Origin: Arthrobacter russicus
Lineage (GTDB): Bacteria; Actinomycetota; Actinomycetes; Actinomycetales; Micrococcaceae
Reading direction: 5' to 3'
Assembly (NCBI RefSeq): GCF_031454135.1
Contig: NZ_JAVDQF010000001.1
Span: 1-64,000 of the forward strand
Length of the DNA stretch: 64,000 nucleotides
The position numbers and the translations under genes were made by a program. Below are positions 1 through 8,005 of the stretch, piece by piece. Each line of letters begins with the position of its first letter. Within the stretch, counting starts at the first letter, position 1. A model generated the notes under the pieces. The model was not told the origin of the DNA. It saw only the letters and a program-made list of their open reading frames with translations, and searched no databases.

Positions 1-1
1 C

Positions 2-142
2 GGGGTCCTGGCCGAATACAAGATCCCCGGCTTGTTCTTCGAACTGCGGGAACTGCCGCTCGGATCCTCCGGAAAGCTCAACCGGGCGCAGTTCGCGGAA
101 TGGATCGCCCGGGGAGACCAGCGTGTCCGGCGAATCGGCTGA
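2..142 (+). CDS. C-terminal end of an ANL-superfamily acyl-CoA ligase (partial)
   Basis: Only the last 46 residues are inside the window; the frame is open from base 2 to the TGA at 140-142. The segment PLGSSGKLNR is the conserved C-terminal motif of adenylate-forming enzymes of the ANL superfamily, whose lysine catalyses adenylation; a preceding KIPG fits the same fold. The substrate cannot be read from this fragment. Its stop overlaps the start of the thiolase gene by 20 bases, so both are almost certainly one transcript. A link to the convergent biotin transporter genes is possible but inferred only from position. Confidence 0.8.
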   Translation, partial: GVLAEYKIPGLFFELRELPLGSSGKLNRAQFAEWIARGDQRVRRIG

Positions 143-1271
143 CCGGACCGCGGTCGTCGTTGCAGCCCGGCGCACCGCATTCGGCCGGGTCGGTGGCCTG
201 CACGCGGGATTGGGCGCAGCCGAACTGCTGGCCCCGTTGCTCACTGAACTGGCCGCGGCATTGCCCGGTGCCCCGGATGACGTGCTGATCGGCAATGCCG
301 TGGGCGGGGGCGGGAACCTGGCCCGGCTGGCGAGCCTGCGCGCCGGACTGCCGGTCCAGGTTCCGGGCGTGACCGTAGACCGGCAATGCGGCTCCGGACT
401 CGAAGCGGTGATCCAGGCCTGCCGGCTGATCCAAGCCGGCGCCGGATCCGCGTATCTGGCCGGTGGCGTCGAGAGCATCAGCACGGCTCCGGCCAGGGCG
501 AACCGGCGCGCGGACGGCAGCTTGGAATTCTTCGACCGGGCCCGGTTCGCGCCCGCCGAACTGGGTGATCCGGACATGGGCGTCGGTGCGGAGAATGTCG
601 CCGGGGCCTTCGGCATCAGCCGGGAACGTCAGGACACCTTCGCCTTGCGCAGCCATCAGCTCGCCGCGGCCTCGGCCGCCGGATTCCGTGCCGAGATTTC
701 GGGTCCGGCGGCAGACGAATGCCCACGCGGCCGGATGACGGCTTCGGTGCTGGCCCGATTCCCCGCCGCGTTCGTCCCAGGCGGCACCGTGACCGCGGGC
801 AATTCCTGTCAGGACGCCGACGGGGCAGTGGCCTTGTTGGTGCTTTCCCGGCGTCGGGCTGAAGCGCTGGGCTACGCCGGCGGATTGGTGTTCCGCTCCG
901 CGGCAGCCGCGGGAGTGGATCCGAATCTCCCCGGAATCGGAGCCGCGGAGGCGATCCGGAAACTGGGTGGTGTTCGGGCTGCGGGATTGATCGAAATCAC
1001 CGAAGCCTTCGCCGCCCAGGTGCTCGCCTGTGCAGATCTGCTCGGTGTGCCCGAGCAGCAGCTCAACCTCAGTGGCGGGGCTTTGGCGCTCGGCCACCCC
1101 TATGCTGCTTCCGGTGCCCTGCAGGTGCTGCGCCTGTTCGGACAGTCAGCCGAACGCGGACCGGGAACGGAGTCGATCGCCGCGATCAGCATTGCCGGCG
1201 GCCTCGGGCTGGCCACGCGCTGGTGCTGGGAAGCGCTGAACGCGGGGGACGCCGGTCAGCCGAGCAGCTAG
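123..1271 (+). CDS. Divergent thiolase-family protein lacking key catalytic residues
   Basis: 382 residues with thiolase fold motifs: the nucleophile region DRQCGSG (Cys89), a GHP motif (His325) and the final glycine loop. It departs from canonical thiolases at catalytic positions: NEAFA is TEAFA (Thr293) and the acid/base cysteine of the CxGGGxG loop is serine (Ser356). An ordinary Claisen condensation or thiolysis is therefore doubtful, although acyl transfer on Cys89 is still conceivable. Starts at GTG inside the upstream ligase gene, implying translational coupling. Ligase plus altered thiolase beside bioYMN could serve an acyl precursor pathway; that is inference. Confidence 0.8.
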   Translation: MSGESADRTAVVVAARRTAFGRVGGLHAGLGAAELLAPLLTELAAALPGAPDDVLIGNAVGGGGNLARLASLRAGLPVQVPGVTVDRQCGSGLEAVIQACRLIQAGAGSAYLAGGVESISTAPARANRRADGSLEFFDRARFAPAELGDPDMGVGAENVAGAFGISRERQDTFALRSHQLAAASAAGFRAEISGPAADECPRGRMTASVLARFPAAFVPGGTVTAGNSCQDADGAVALLVLSRRRAEALGYAGGLVFRSAAAAGVDPNLPGIGAAEAIRKLGGVRAAGLIEITEAFAAQVLACADLLGVPEQQLNLSGGALALGHPYAASGALQVLRLFGQSAERGPGTESIAAISIAGGLGLATRWCWEALNAGDAGQPSS

Positions 1272-1283
1272 TCGCCCAAGCCG

Positions 1284-1925
1284 CTAGTCGCCCAAGCCGC
1301 GGGCGGCGAGCGCTTCGCCGGTGGATTGCGCCAAGCCCACCGTGGCGATCACGGTAGGCAGCACATGGGCACGGATCGAGCGCTCCAGGCCACGGGCCTT
1401 GGCAGCGTCGTGGACGTCGGCATAGGAGCCCAAGAGGTAGGGGATGCTGCGGAACATGATGCTCACGGTGAGCGCGAACTTCTCATCGTCCACGCCGAGC
1501 GGTCGCAGTGGCCGGACCAGCGCAGCCAAGCCGTCGAGAACTTCCTGCACCGGGGTGCTGAGGCTGAGCAGGCCGGCCGCGTAGACGCAGCTGAGCAAGA
1601 CCGCGACGAGGTTCACCGCGACGGGCCAGCCTTCGGTCCAGCCTTTGCTCCAGAACTGGTATCCGGCCAGGAAAACCAAGACCGGCCAAAGCAGCTTCAG
1701 CGAGCCCATAAGGCTGCGCCAGGACAGTCCGGCCAGCGGGTAGCAGGCCACCAAACCGGCAAGCAACAGCAACACTGGCAACCAGCCGGGCGGCCAGAGC
1801 AGCGGGAGCAGGTAACAAAGCGCGCCGACGGCGGCCATGCCCAGCAGTTTGACCAGATACGGGGTCCGGTGCAGCCAGGAGTTTCCCGCCTGGTACTGCC
1901 CGATCAGAAAACTGTGCCCTCGCAT
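1284..1925 (-). CDS. bioN: ECF transporter transmembrane protein EcfT (BioN-like)
   Basis: 213-residue membrane protein with about five hydrophobic segments, and near the C terminus the sequence AKARGLERS, which matches the Ala-Arg-Gly coupling helix typical of EcfT proteins (contact with the ATPases). Third gene of bioY-bioM-bioN: its ATG abuts the stop of the ATPase gene with no gap. In biotin ECF transporters BioN couples ATP hydrolysis by BioM to the S component BioY in the cytoplasmic membrane. Substrate assignment rests on the BioY neighbour, not on this sequence. Confidence 0.87.
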   Translation of the reverse strand: MRGHSFLIGQYQAGNSWLHRTPYLVKLLGMAAVGALCYLLPLLWPPGWLPVLLLLAGLVACYPLAGLSWRSLMGSLKLLWPVLVFLAGYQFWSKGWTEGWPVAVNLVAVLLSCVYAAGLLSLSTPVQEVLDGLAALVRPLRPLGVDDEKFALTVSIMFRSIPYLLGSYADVHDAAKARGLERSIRAHVLPTVIATVGLAQSTGEALAARGLGD

Positions 1926-2648
1926 TCAGGACTCCTGCCGCGGCCAAATCTCAGAACCGGCCAGTTCGCGGTAGCGTTCGATGCCCGGCCCGGGGGCGCC
2001 GTCGAAGGCGATGCTTCCCCGGTCCACCCACAAAAGCCGGTCGGCACCGGCAGCGAAGTCCAAGTCATGGGTCGCGAAGACAATTTGTTGATCCAGGCCG
2101 CCGAGCAGCTGCCGAAGCCGGTGCGTGTTGGCCAGGTCCAGCAGCGTCGTCGGTTCGTCCAGGACCAGCACCTCCGGCCGCACGGCCAGGACGCTGGTCA
2201 GGGCGACCAGCTGGCGTTCGCCGCCGGAGAGCGAATAGACGCTGTTGCCGGCAAGCCCGAGCAAACCGAACCGCGCCAGCCAGGATTCGGCGGCCGCCCG
2301 TCGGGCCGTCCGGTCCGGGTATTGCCGTCGCAGGGAAAGCTCGACGTCCTCCAGAGGTGTGGGCATGACCAATTGCGAGAGCGGGTCGGTGAACATGAAC
2401 CCCACCGAGCGGCGAACCGCGGGTCCGTCCTTGGCGGTGTCCAGACCGTTGACCGTGACTGAACCGGCGCTGGGCCGGACCAGGCCATTGACCAACCGGA
2501 GCAGCGTCGACTTGCCAGAGCCGTTCGCGCCGATCACCGCGATCCGGTTTTCGGTCAGGTGCAGCGAAGTCGGGGCCAGCAGCTCCAGGTCCGCCGCCGC
2601 ATCAGCGGCCGGTACGTGGACGGTCGCCGCGCTGAATTCGATCGGCAT
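1926..2648 (-). CDS. bioM: ECF transporter ATP-binding protein (BioM-like)
   Basis: 240-residue ABC ATPase: Walker A GANGSGKST near residue 39, Q-loop region, signature LSGGERQL, Walker B VLVLDEPTTLLD, and a switch histidine in FATHDLD. Single nucleotide-binding domain, as in the dedicated biotin BioMNY systems. It sits directly between bioY and bioN with zero-base spacing, so the three are one operon. It powers biotin uptake at the inner face of the membrane. Confidence 0.88.
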   Translation of the reverse strand: MPIEFSAATVHVPAADAAADLELLAPTSLHLTENRIAVIGANGSGKSTLLRLVNGLVRPSAGSVTVNGLDTAKDGPAVRRSVGFMFTDPLSQLVMPTPLEDVELSLRRQYPDRTARRAAAESWLARFGLLGLAGNSVYSLSGGERQLVALTSVLAVRPEVLVLDEPTTLLDLANTHRLRQLLGGLDQQIVFATHDLDFAAGADRLLWVDRGSIAFDGAPGPGIERYRELAGSEIWPRQES

Positions 2649-3278
2649 TCAGCGGTTCCGCAGCAGCTGGGGGAATGCCCGGTGCAGGCTCAACGCGAGC
2701 AGCACCGCGAGCGCGATTTTCACCAGGTCGCCCGGGATGAAGACCGCATCGGCAGTGATCGCCGCGGTCAGGCCGAGCTTGCCGTTGAGCATCATACCGA
2801 CGATGCCGAGCGCGTGGTTGAGCAGCAGGCCGGCAATGCCGGCAATGCCGAGCCAGAGCGCCCGGGCCCGCAGATTCCGCCGGATGACGATTCCGGCGAG
2901 CAGCCCGACCAGCGCCGCAGCCAACGGGAAGCTCAGGATGTAGCCGGCGCTCGGGCCGGCCAGGATCGCCAGGCCGCCGCGGAATCCGGAAAAGATCGGC
3001 AGGCCGAGCAGGCCCAGCAGGGTGTAGAGGCCGACGGCGGCGAAGGCGCGGCCGGCGCCCAGGAGCAACCCGGTCAGTGTGATGATCAAGGTCTGCAGCG
3101 TCAGGGGCACGCTGAGCACGTTTCCGATCTGCAGCGGCGGCACCACCGCGGCGACTACCAGCAGGGCGGCGAAGACCGCGATCAGCGACAGGTCCTGGGC
3201 GCCCCAGCGACGGCGGACCGATCGGCCGGCGACCGCGGTACGGGCCGGAGTGCTGAGCGGGGTCGGATGCTGCGTCAA
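2649..3278 (-). CDS. bioY: Biotin transporter S component BioY
   Basis: About 209 residues with six hydrophobic segments; the stretches GNVLSVPLTLQTL and GPSAGYILSFP are BioY family hallmarks (substrate-binding membrane protein of the ECF biotin transporter). I place the start at TTG (3278-3276) because GGAG sits six bases upstream and this gives the usual BioY length; the frame stays open 66 codons further but that stretch is arginine/proline-rich and contains the presumed operator. First gene of bioYMN. A 9-bp perfect palindrome 84 bases upstream is probably the biotin repressor site. Confidence 0.9.
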   Translation of the reverse strand: MTQHPTPLSTPARTAVAGRSVRRRWGAQDLSLIAVFAALLVVAAVVPPLQIGNVLSVPLTLQTLIITLTGLLLGAGRAFAAVGLYTLLGLLGLPIFSGFRGGLAILAGPSAGYILSFPLAAALVGLLAGIVIRRNLRARALWLGIAGIAGLLLNHALGIVGMMLNGKLGLTAAITADAVFIPGDLVKIALAVLLALSLHRAFPQLLRNR

Positions 3279-3361
3279 GGGGACTCCTGGGCTGGCTGGC
3301 CGGGAATCGCTGATTCCCGGTTTGCCGGTTCGCGGCCGGCAACGGATGGTGCGGATCGAAC

Positions 3362-3382
3362 TCATTGAACGTAGTTCAATGA
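3362..3382. promoter_or_regulatory. BioQ-like operator upstream of bioY
   Basis: Perfect inverted repeat TCATTGAAC-GTA-GTTCAATGA (9-bp arms, 3-bp spacer). The core TGAAC-N3-GTTCA agrees with the TGAAC-N3-GTTAC palindrome known for BioQ, the TetR-type biotin repressor of actinobacteria. It follows a TATCAT on the minus strand that could be the -10 box of bioY, the right place to block transcription. The 335-bp gap between bioY and the next gene otherwise shows only the promoter listed next. Confidence 0.65.
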
Positions 3383-3455
3383 TGATACAGCGGACCTGGC
3401 CGGGTGGCCGAGCGGGCTCGATGCGATCCGTTCTTGTTAATAATGTGTAAAGCCA

Positions 3456-3484
3456 TTGACCTGTGACCTGGAACACGGAATCAT
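3456..3484 (+). promoter_or_regulatory. Candidate promoter of the wall-anchored hydrolase gene
   Basis: TTGACC, 17-bp spacer, AATCAT: a good -35 and a fair -10. It would give a leader of about 120 bases before the TTG start at 3614. Seen by eye only. Confidence 0.35.
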
Positions 3485-3613
3485 CGTGCTTCGGAATCTT
3501 CGCCGGTTGTTCTTCTGGCGTTTGAAATCGATTCCACCATCATTTGCGACCATGTCGCGGGCTCAACCAGGCAATCGCCGTCGTCAGCCCGGGCACAACC
3601 AAGGGGAGCGTTC

Positions 3614-6508
3614 TTGAGCAAGATCTTGAAAAAGACTGCGCCGGCGAGCTTGATCGGTTTAGTCATCCTGTCCGCCAGTGTGCTGTCCGGAGCGGGCGCC
3701 GCAGTCGCCGGTCCGGGCGCGCCCACTGCGACGGCCCCGGCAGCGCGCCCGGCCCTGCCCCAGGCGCTCAGCGCAGAAGGACTGCTGTCCCGCCAATCGA
3801 TAGCCACCTGGGCTCCCGGAGCCTCCGCGTCCTCGAAAACCACGGCTCCGGGGAAGACTGCGGATGCCGGTCGGCGGTTGCCACTGGACCCGAGTGATCC
3901 GATAATCCAGGGCGAAAAGATGCCGGCCGATCAAGGCCTCCCGGACAGTGCGCAGCAGTTCGCTGTGCCCGGTTCGGCCGGGAGCTTCAAGTTCACCCGT
4001 CCGGTCAGCGGCGGCACGAGCACCGGTGCGGTGCCGGCCGGGCTCGACGAGTTTTACGCGCAAAAGGTCTCCTGGGGTTCCTGCACCCCCTTCGATGCTT
4101 CGAACTTCCGGGGCTGGATCGATTATTTGGCGCAACGCGACCCGTCCAAAGGATTGGCTGCCAGCTGCGCTTACGTGATCGTGCCGGTCGACTACAAAAA
4201 CCCCTCCGGGCCGACCGCAGCGATCGCCGTGGCCAAAGCCTCCACCGGCCTGGGCGCGGACGGCAAGCCCAAGCACGCATTGTTCGGAAATGCGGGCGGG
4301 CCGGGGCAGCCGTCTTTGCCATTCACCGGACAATGGGCCGGCCAGTACCGGAACTCGTTGGCCGATTACGACATCGTCGGCGTGGACACCCGGGGCGCCG
4401 GTGCTTCGTTGCCGCAGATCCGGTGCGCCACGGACAAGTTCCTGCAGGCCCAGTCCGAGGGGATGGACGGGCTGGCCAGCACCACCGAAGGTTTGGCCAA
4501 GCTGGACCAGATCAACCGGGCCAACACGGAAGCCTGCTACACCAACACGGGCTTGGGCTTCCTGAATCCGGACGGCACGAAGTTCAGCGCCGAAACCTAC
4601 TTGCCCAAGGTGAGCGTGGACGATGAAGCCCGCGACATGGATGTGATCCGGTCGGTCCTCGGAAATGCCAAACTGAGCTATCAGGGCGGATCGGACGGAA
4701 CCGGCGTCGGCTACACCTACGCCCAGGAATTCCCGGAGAGCACCCGGGCGATGATCCTCGACTCGCCCGAGAACCCGTTCGAGAACAACCCGGCGGAAGC
4801 AGCCAAGTTCCAAGACATCACCGGGCATCCGAAAGCCGATCCCTATGCCCAGGACCGGGGTTTCCAGGACACCTTCAACCAATTCGCGGCCAAATGTGCG
4901 CAAGACGACGGCTTCGACTTCGGCGGCACGAAGGTGCCCTGCGCCCTAGGCACGAATGCGGACCGGGCGACCCTGATCGGTGCCTACCAAGCGATTGCGC
5001 AGAAGGCCTTCGGCGGCACCACCTACTACAGCGAGTCACTCAACCGGCCGTTGAGCTTCAAAGACTTCACCCAAGCCACCACCGGCGCGCTCTACGGGTC
5101 GAGCAACTGGGCCCAGTTGAACGCCGGGCTGGCCGCGGCCAAGGAAGGCGGAGACGTCAAGGACCTGTTCGAGCTCAGCGACGGCTATTACAGCTGGGAT
5201 GGCAAGAGCTCGTACCCCTTCTTCGTGGTGGCCACTTTCCCGACCATTGCCTGCCAGAACTTCACCGCGGACGCGACCGATATCACGGCAAAGGGGTCCT
5301 ATGCGGCTGCGCCCTACAAAAACCCGGGCAACGACGCGGCCACCGGGGTGCAGCGCGACGGATTGGACAGCAGTTTCGGCTGGTGCGATTTCTACCACAC
5401 GAAAAATCAGAAAGCCTTGGCCCAGTCGGTGAAGGCGTTGCCGAACATCTTGGTCGTGGCCTCCTCGCACGACCCGGCGACGCCCTACGTGGGCGGCGTG
5501 GTGATGGCCAAAGGGCTGGGCGCCAGTTTGCTGACCGTCGAGAACCCGCAGCACATCGCCCTCGGCCGGAACATCACCTGCGCCAACCAGATCGCCGAGA
5601 CCTATTTGAAGGACCTCACGGTCCGCACGGATCTGCCCGGCAAAACCGGAATCCAGGTGCTCGATCTGAGCCAGCGCCCGATCGACATGGACAAGAACGT
5701 GGTCGGCAACCAATGCCGGGTGGATACTGCGAACCGGCCGGTGCCGACGATCGCCCCGGCGGCTGCGGTGGTCGGAGCCAAGGAGGCGGTTCAGCTGACC
5801 GCGAGCGGTTTGGTGCGCGGCGCGGCCTACCGGTTTGCGCTGACTGCCGCGGACGGCGCGGAGCTGCCCGCCGACGCCGCGGCGAAGCAGTACCCCGCGG
5901 ATGCAGACGGTCGATTGCAGATTCCTGTGACCCTGCCGGCCTCGCTCAACGCCGGTCAGTACGGATTGGCGTTGGTCGGAACCGAAGACGTGAATCGCAA
6001 GATTCCGGTGGCGCCGGGCGTGCTGACCGTGACCAAGGCGCCGCCGGTGCTCAACGTCGTGAAGCCGAGCTTGCCGGCCGGAACTGAGCAGACCGTGACC
6101 GGAAGCGGATTCGACGCCGGTTCGGTCCTGGCGTTGCAGTTCCATTCGACTCCGGTCGACCTGGGAAATGTCACGGTCGGCGCGGACGGCACCTTCAGCA
6201 AGAGCTTCGCGATTCCCGAGGACGCCGAGCCCGGCAGCCACAAGATCGTGGCGGTGGCGGCTGACGGAACCGCCGTCGAAAGCGGGTTCCAGGTTACCGC
6301 GAAGCTGCAGCCGCCGGTGTTGCAGCCGACGGGCAGCGACGGCGGTGCACCGGCTGCCGGTGCCGGGGCGGCGGGCCCGAACCCGGACCTGGCCGTGACC
6401 GGTGCCGGCGGCATGGTTTGGGCGTTCGGCGGCATCGGCACCGCGATGCTGCTACTCGGCAGCCTGGCCATGGTCTTGGTGCGGCGGAGCCGGGGAGCCG
6501 CGGCCTAG
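3614..6508 (+). CDS. Secreted, sortase-anchored alpha/beta hydrolase (tripeptidyl aminopeptidase-like)
   Basis: 964 residues. TTG start chosen for the GGGGAG ribosome site 4-9 bases before it and because it yields a clean signal peptide (KILKK, hydrophobic core, cut near AVAG). The catalytic part follows the TAP/SlpD-type alpha/beta hydrolase plan: nucleophile QGGSDGTG (Ser360), SSHDPATP (Asp620) and PQHIALG (His647). Residues from about 700 to 870 look like two Ig-like beta domains. The C terminus has LAVTG (926-930), a membrane helix and an RRSR tail, an LAxTG sortase E-type anchor. Probably releases short peptides or esters at the cell surface. Followed by a strong hairpin. Confidence 0.85.
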   Translation: MSKILKKTAPASLIGLVILSASVLSGAGAAVAGPGAPTATAPAARPALPQALSAEGLLSRQSIATWAPGASASSKTTAPGKTADAGRRLPLDPSDPIIQGEKMPADQGLPDSAQQFAVPGSAGSFKFTRPVSGGTSTGAVPAGLDEFYAQKVSWGSCTPFDASNFRGWIDYLAQRDPSKGLAASCAYVIVPVDYKNPSGPTAAIAVAKASTGLGADGKPKHALFGNAGGPGQPSLPFTGQWAGQYRNSLADYDIVGVDTRGAGASLPQIRCATDKFLQAQSEGMDGLASTTEGLAKLDQINRANTEACYTNTGLGFLNPDGTKFSAETYLPKVSVDDEARDMDVIRSVLGNAKLSYQGGSDGTGVGYTYAQEFPESTRAMILDSPENPFENNPAEAAKFQDITGHPKADPYAQDRGFQDTFNQFAAKCAQDDGFDFGGTKVPCALGTNADRATLIGAYQAIAQKAFGGTTYYSESLNRPLSFKDFTQATTGALYGSSNWAQLNAGLAAAKEGGDVKDLFELSDGYYSWDGKSSYPFFVVATFPTIACQNFTADATDITAKGSYAAAPYKNPGNDAATGVQRDGLDSSFGWCDFYHTKNQKALAQSVKALPNILVVASSHDPATPYVGGVVMAKGLGASLLTVENPQHIALGRNITCANQIAETYLKDLTVRTDLPGKTGIQVLDLSQRPIDMDKNVVGNQCRVDTANRPVPTIAPAAAVVGAKEAVQLTASGLVRGAAYRFALTAADGAELPADAAAKQYPADADGRLQIPVTLPASLNAGQYGLALVGTEDVNRKIPVAPGVLTVTKAPPVLNVVKPSLPAGTEQTVTGSGFDAGSVLALQFHSTPVDLGNVTVGADGTFSKSFAIPEDAEPGSHKIVAVAADGTAVESGFQVTAKLQPPVLQPTGSDGGAPAAGAGAAGPNPDLAVTGAGGMVWAFGGIGTAMLLLGSLAMVLVRRSRGAAA

Positions 6509-7721
6509 CCGAGGCGGACCGGTATCCGGATGCCGCGCTGCCGAGTTTCGGCAGTGCGGCATCCGGAGGTATTGCCGAAACCGCAGGCCGGCCGTCCTCG
6601 GTTTCGCGGGCCGCATTGGCGCCGTCGAGCAGCACCGGCGGTTCGGACTCCGCGCGGGTGGTCATGATCTGGTCGATTTGCGCGCCGAATTGCCCGATCT
6701 TCTCCGTGTTCTGAATCGGCGGCTCGCCTGCCTCGGCCAGCGGTCGATCGGCGTCGATGTACCGGGAACCGAGGTTGGAGGTGAAGGCGATGATGTAGTT
6801 CCGTTCGGTTTCGCCGGGCAGGGATTCGACGATGCCGGCATCGGAGCTATTGATCTCGGTCCAGCCGTTCTTGTGCGCGAAGGTAACCTCGGCCTGATCA
6901 TTGCAAGGCTGCACGTCGGATCCGAAGTCGCCGATGCCCGGCAACACGATGTCCCCGGTCTGCGGATCGGTTCCGGTGAGCTGGAGCATGCCGAGACCCA
7001 ATGCCCGGAACTCGGCATTGAGCGGATCAACTGGGTCCTCATCGTACAGCAGCTTGATCAGGGCCCAAGTGGCGTAATTGTCCGAATAGGTGATCATCTG
7101 GCTGAAGAAACTGCTGATCGGTTGCGATGAAGCTCCGACGCAGTCGGTACTGGGTCCCTGCGGCGCATAGTCGTAGACGTCGTCGAGCGAGATAGCGCCC
7201 TGATCGACCAAACGGAGGACCCCGAAGGCGACCAGCAGCTTCAGCTGCGACCCGGGGTAGGGGATCATGAACTCGGTTTCCGGTTCCGCGGAGCCGGGCA
7301 GCAGTGCGGTGCCGCCCAGACCGCCGTTGTCGGCCCAGAGCGCTTCGTCCCAATCGGTCCAGGTCACGGCGGTGCCGGTGGAGAAATTCTGGTCGATGGG
7401 GAGCACCAGGCCGTCCGAGTAGGCGGGGCTGGTCAGAACATTAGCGGCAGCCACCGGGGCCGAGGGGTCTAGCACCTCGGCGTCCAGCGGAGCCTCGGTG
7501 TCCAGCGGAGCCTCGGTGTCCAAGACTTCGGTGAAATTCTGGGACACGATGGCGGCCTGCAGTTTCTCTGCGAGGGACGATTGCTCTGGCTCGGCCTGGG
7601 TCGCTGGTGTGGTGGGTTCCGGAGCCGAAACCTGCGCTGCGAGCATGGAATATAACCCCACAACCAACAGGAGGGCCAAGAGCAAAGCTCCGGATAAAGC
7701 GAGTTTGAGCGGAGAGTTCAT
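6294..7721 (-). CDS. Class A beta-lactamase-like serine hydrolase with membrane anchor and read-through tail
   Basis: 475 residues. ATG at 7721 gives a single N-terminal membrane helix (residues 8-28), then a Pro/Glu/Asp-rich linker with a tandem DTEAPL repeat, then a serine-hydrolase domain with the three penicillin-interacting motifs: SQLK (Ser158, Lys161), SDN (213-215) and KNG (284-286) in place of KTG. An external peptidoglycan-related or beta-lactamase-like role is likely. From about residue 390 the sequence turns into Arg/Pro-rich text antisense to the 3' end of the convergent hydrolase, running over its terminator hairpin; the original stop has probably been lost. Confidence 0.75.
   Translation of the reverse strand: MNSPLKLALSGALLLALLLVVGLYSMLAAQVSAPEPTTPATQAEPEQSSLAEKLQAAIVSQNFTEVLDTEAPLDTEAPLDAEVLDPSAPVAAANVLTSPAYSDGLVLPIDQNFSTGTAVTWTDWDEALWADNGGLGGTALLPGSAEPETEFMIPYPGSQLKLLVAFGVLRLVDQGAISLDDVYDYAPQGPSTDCVGASSQPISSFFSQMITYSDNYATWALIKLLYDEDPVDPLNAEFRALGLGMLQLTGTDPQTGDIVLPGIGDFGSDVQPCNDQAEVTFAHKNGWTEINSSDAGIVESLPGETERNYIIAFTSNLGSRYIDADRPLAEAGEPPIQNTEKIGQFGAQIDQIMTTRAESEPPVLLDGANAARETEDGRPAVSAIPPDAALPKLGSAASGYRSASARPRLPGSAAPRPWPGCRVAASRCRCRRTPKPCRRHRSRPGPGSGPPPRHRQPVHRRRCPSAATPAAAASR
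6525..6567. terminator. Long perfect hairpin after the hydrolase gene
   Basis: Arms TCCGGATGCCGC and GCGGCATCCGGA continue through a G-T pair into CTGCCG/CGGCAG, a 19-bp stem with a 5-base AGTTT loop. It begins 17 bases after the hydrolase stop, so it probably ends that transcript; no U tract follows. It lies inside the reading frame of the convergent serine hydrolase gene. Confidence 0.6.
7482..7517. repeat. Two tandem 18-bp units in the serine hydrolase linker
   Basis: GTCCAGCGGAGCCTCGGT occurs twice in direct succession, encoding the repeated DTEAPL of the linker on the minus strand. It is in frame, so copy-number change would only lengthen or shorten the linker. Confidence 0.9.
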
Positions 7722-7891
7722 GTTGTCCAATGGCCGCGCGTTCCGGGCCGATGCGGCCACCGCTCGACTCGTTCGGTGGTTCGGCGCCGACGTGCTGTCC
7801 GGAGAATCAGGTTCATTCGAACGTGGCAATCTGTGCTGTGCGCGTATTGTGGCCCAGGGAAAAGGCTGTTGTGGGATGGCCGGTGGCCGCG

Positions 7892-7922
7892 TTGTGCCGG
7901 TGCTCGGTCGGCAGCGTAGACT
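7892..7922 (+). promoter_or_regulatory. Possible promoter of the ABC-F gene
   Basis: TTGTGC, 19-bp spacer, TAGACT, about 80 bases before the GTG start. The spacer is one or two bases long for a good promoter, so this is tentative. The 284-bp gap before the ABC-F gene shows nothing else. Confidence 0.3.
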
Positions 7923-8005
7923 GGACAAGCTTTTGCGTGCCCGTCGTCGTGTTCCGCACCGCACACCGCGCCGCCGCCCAACTCCCCACCGCTAAGGAAA
8001 TCACT

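Noticed and set aside
78-1097. 339-codon minus-strand frame over the thiolase
   Set aside because: Antisense to a recognisable thiolase; no ribosome site or family.
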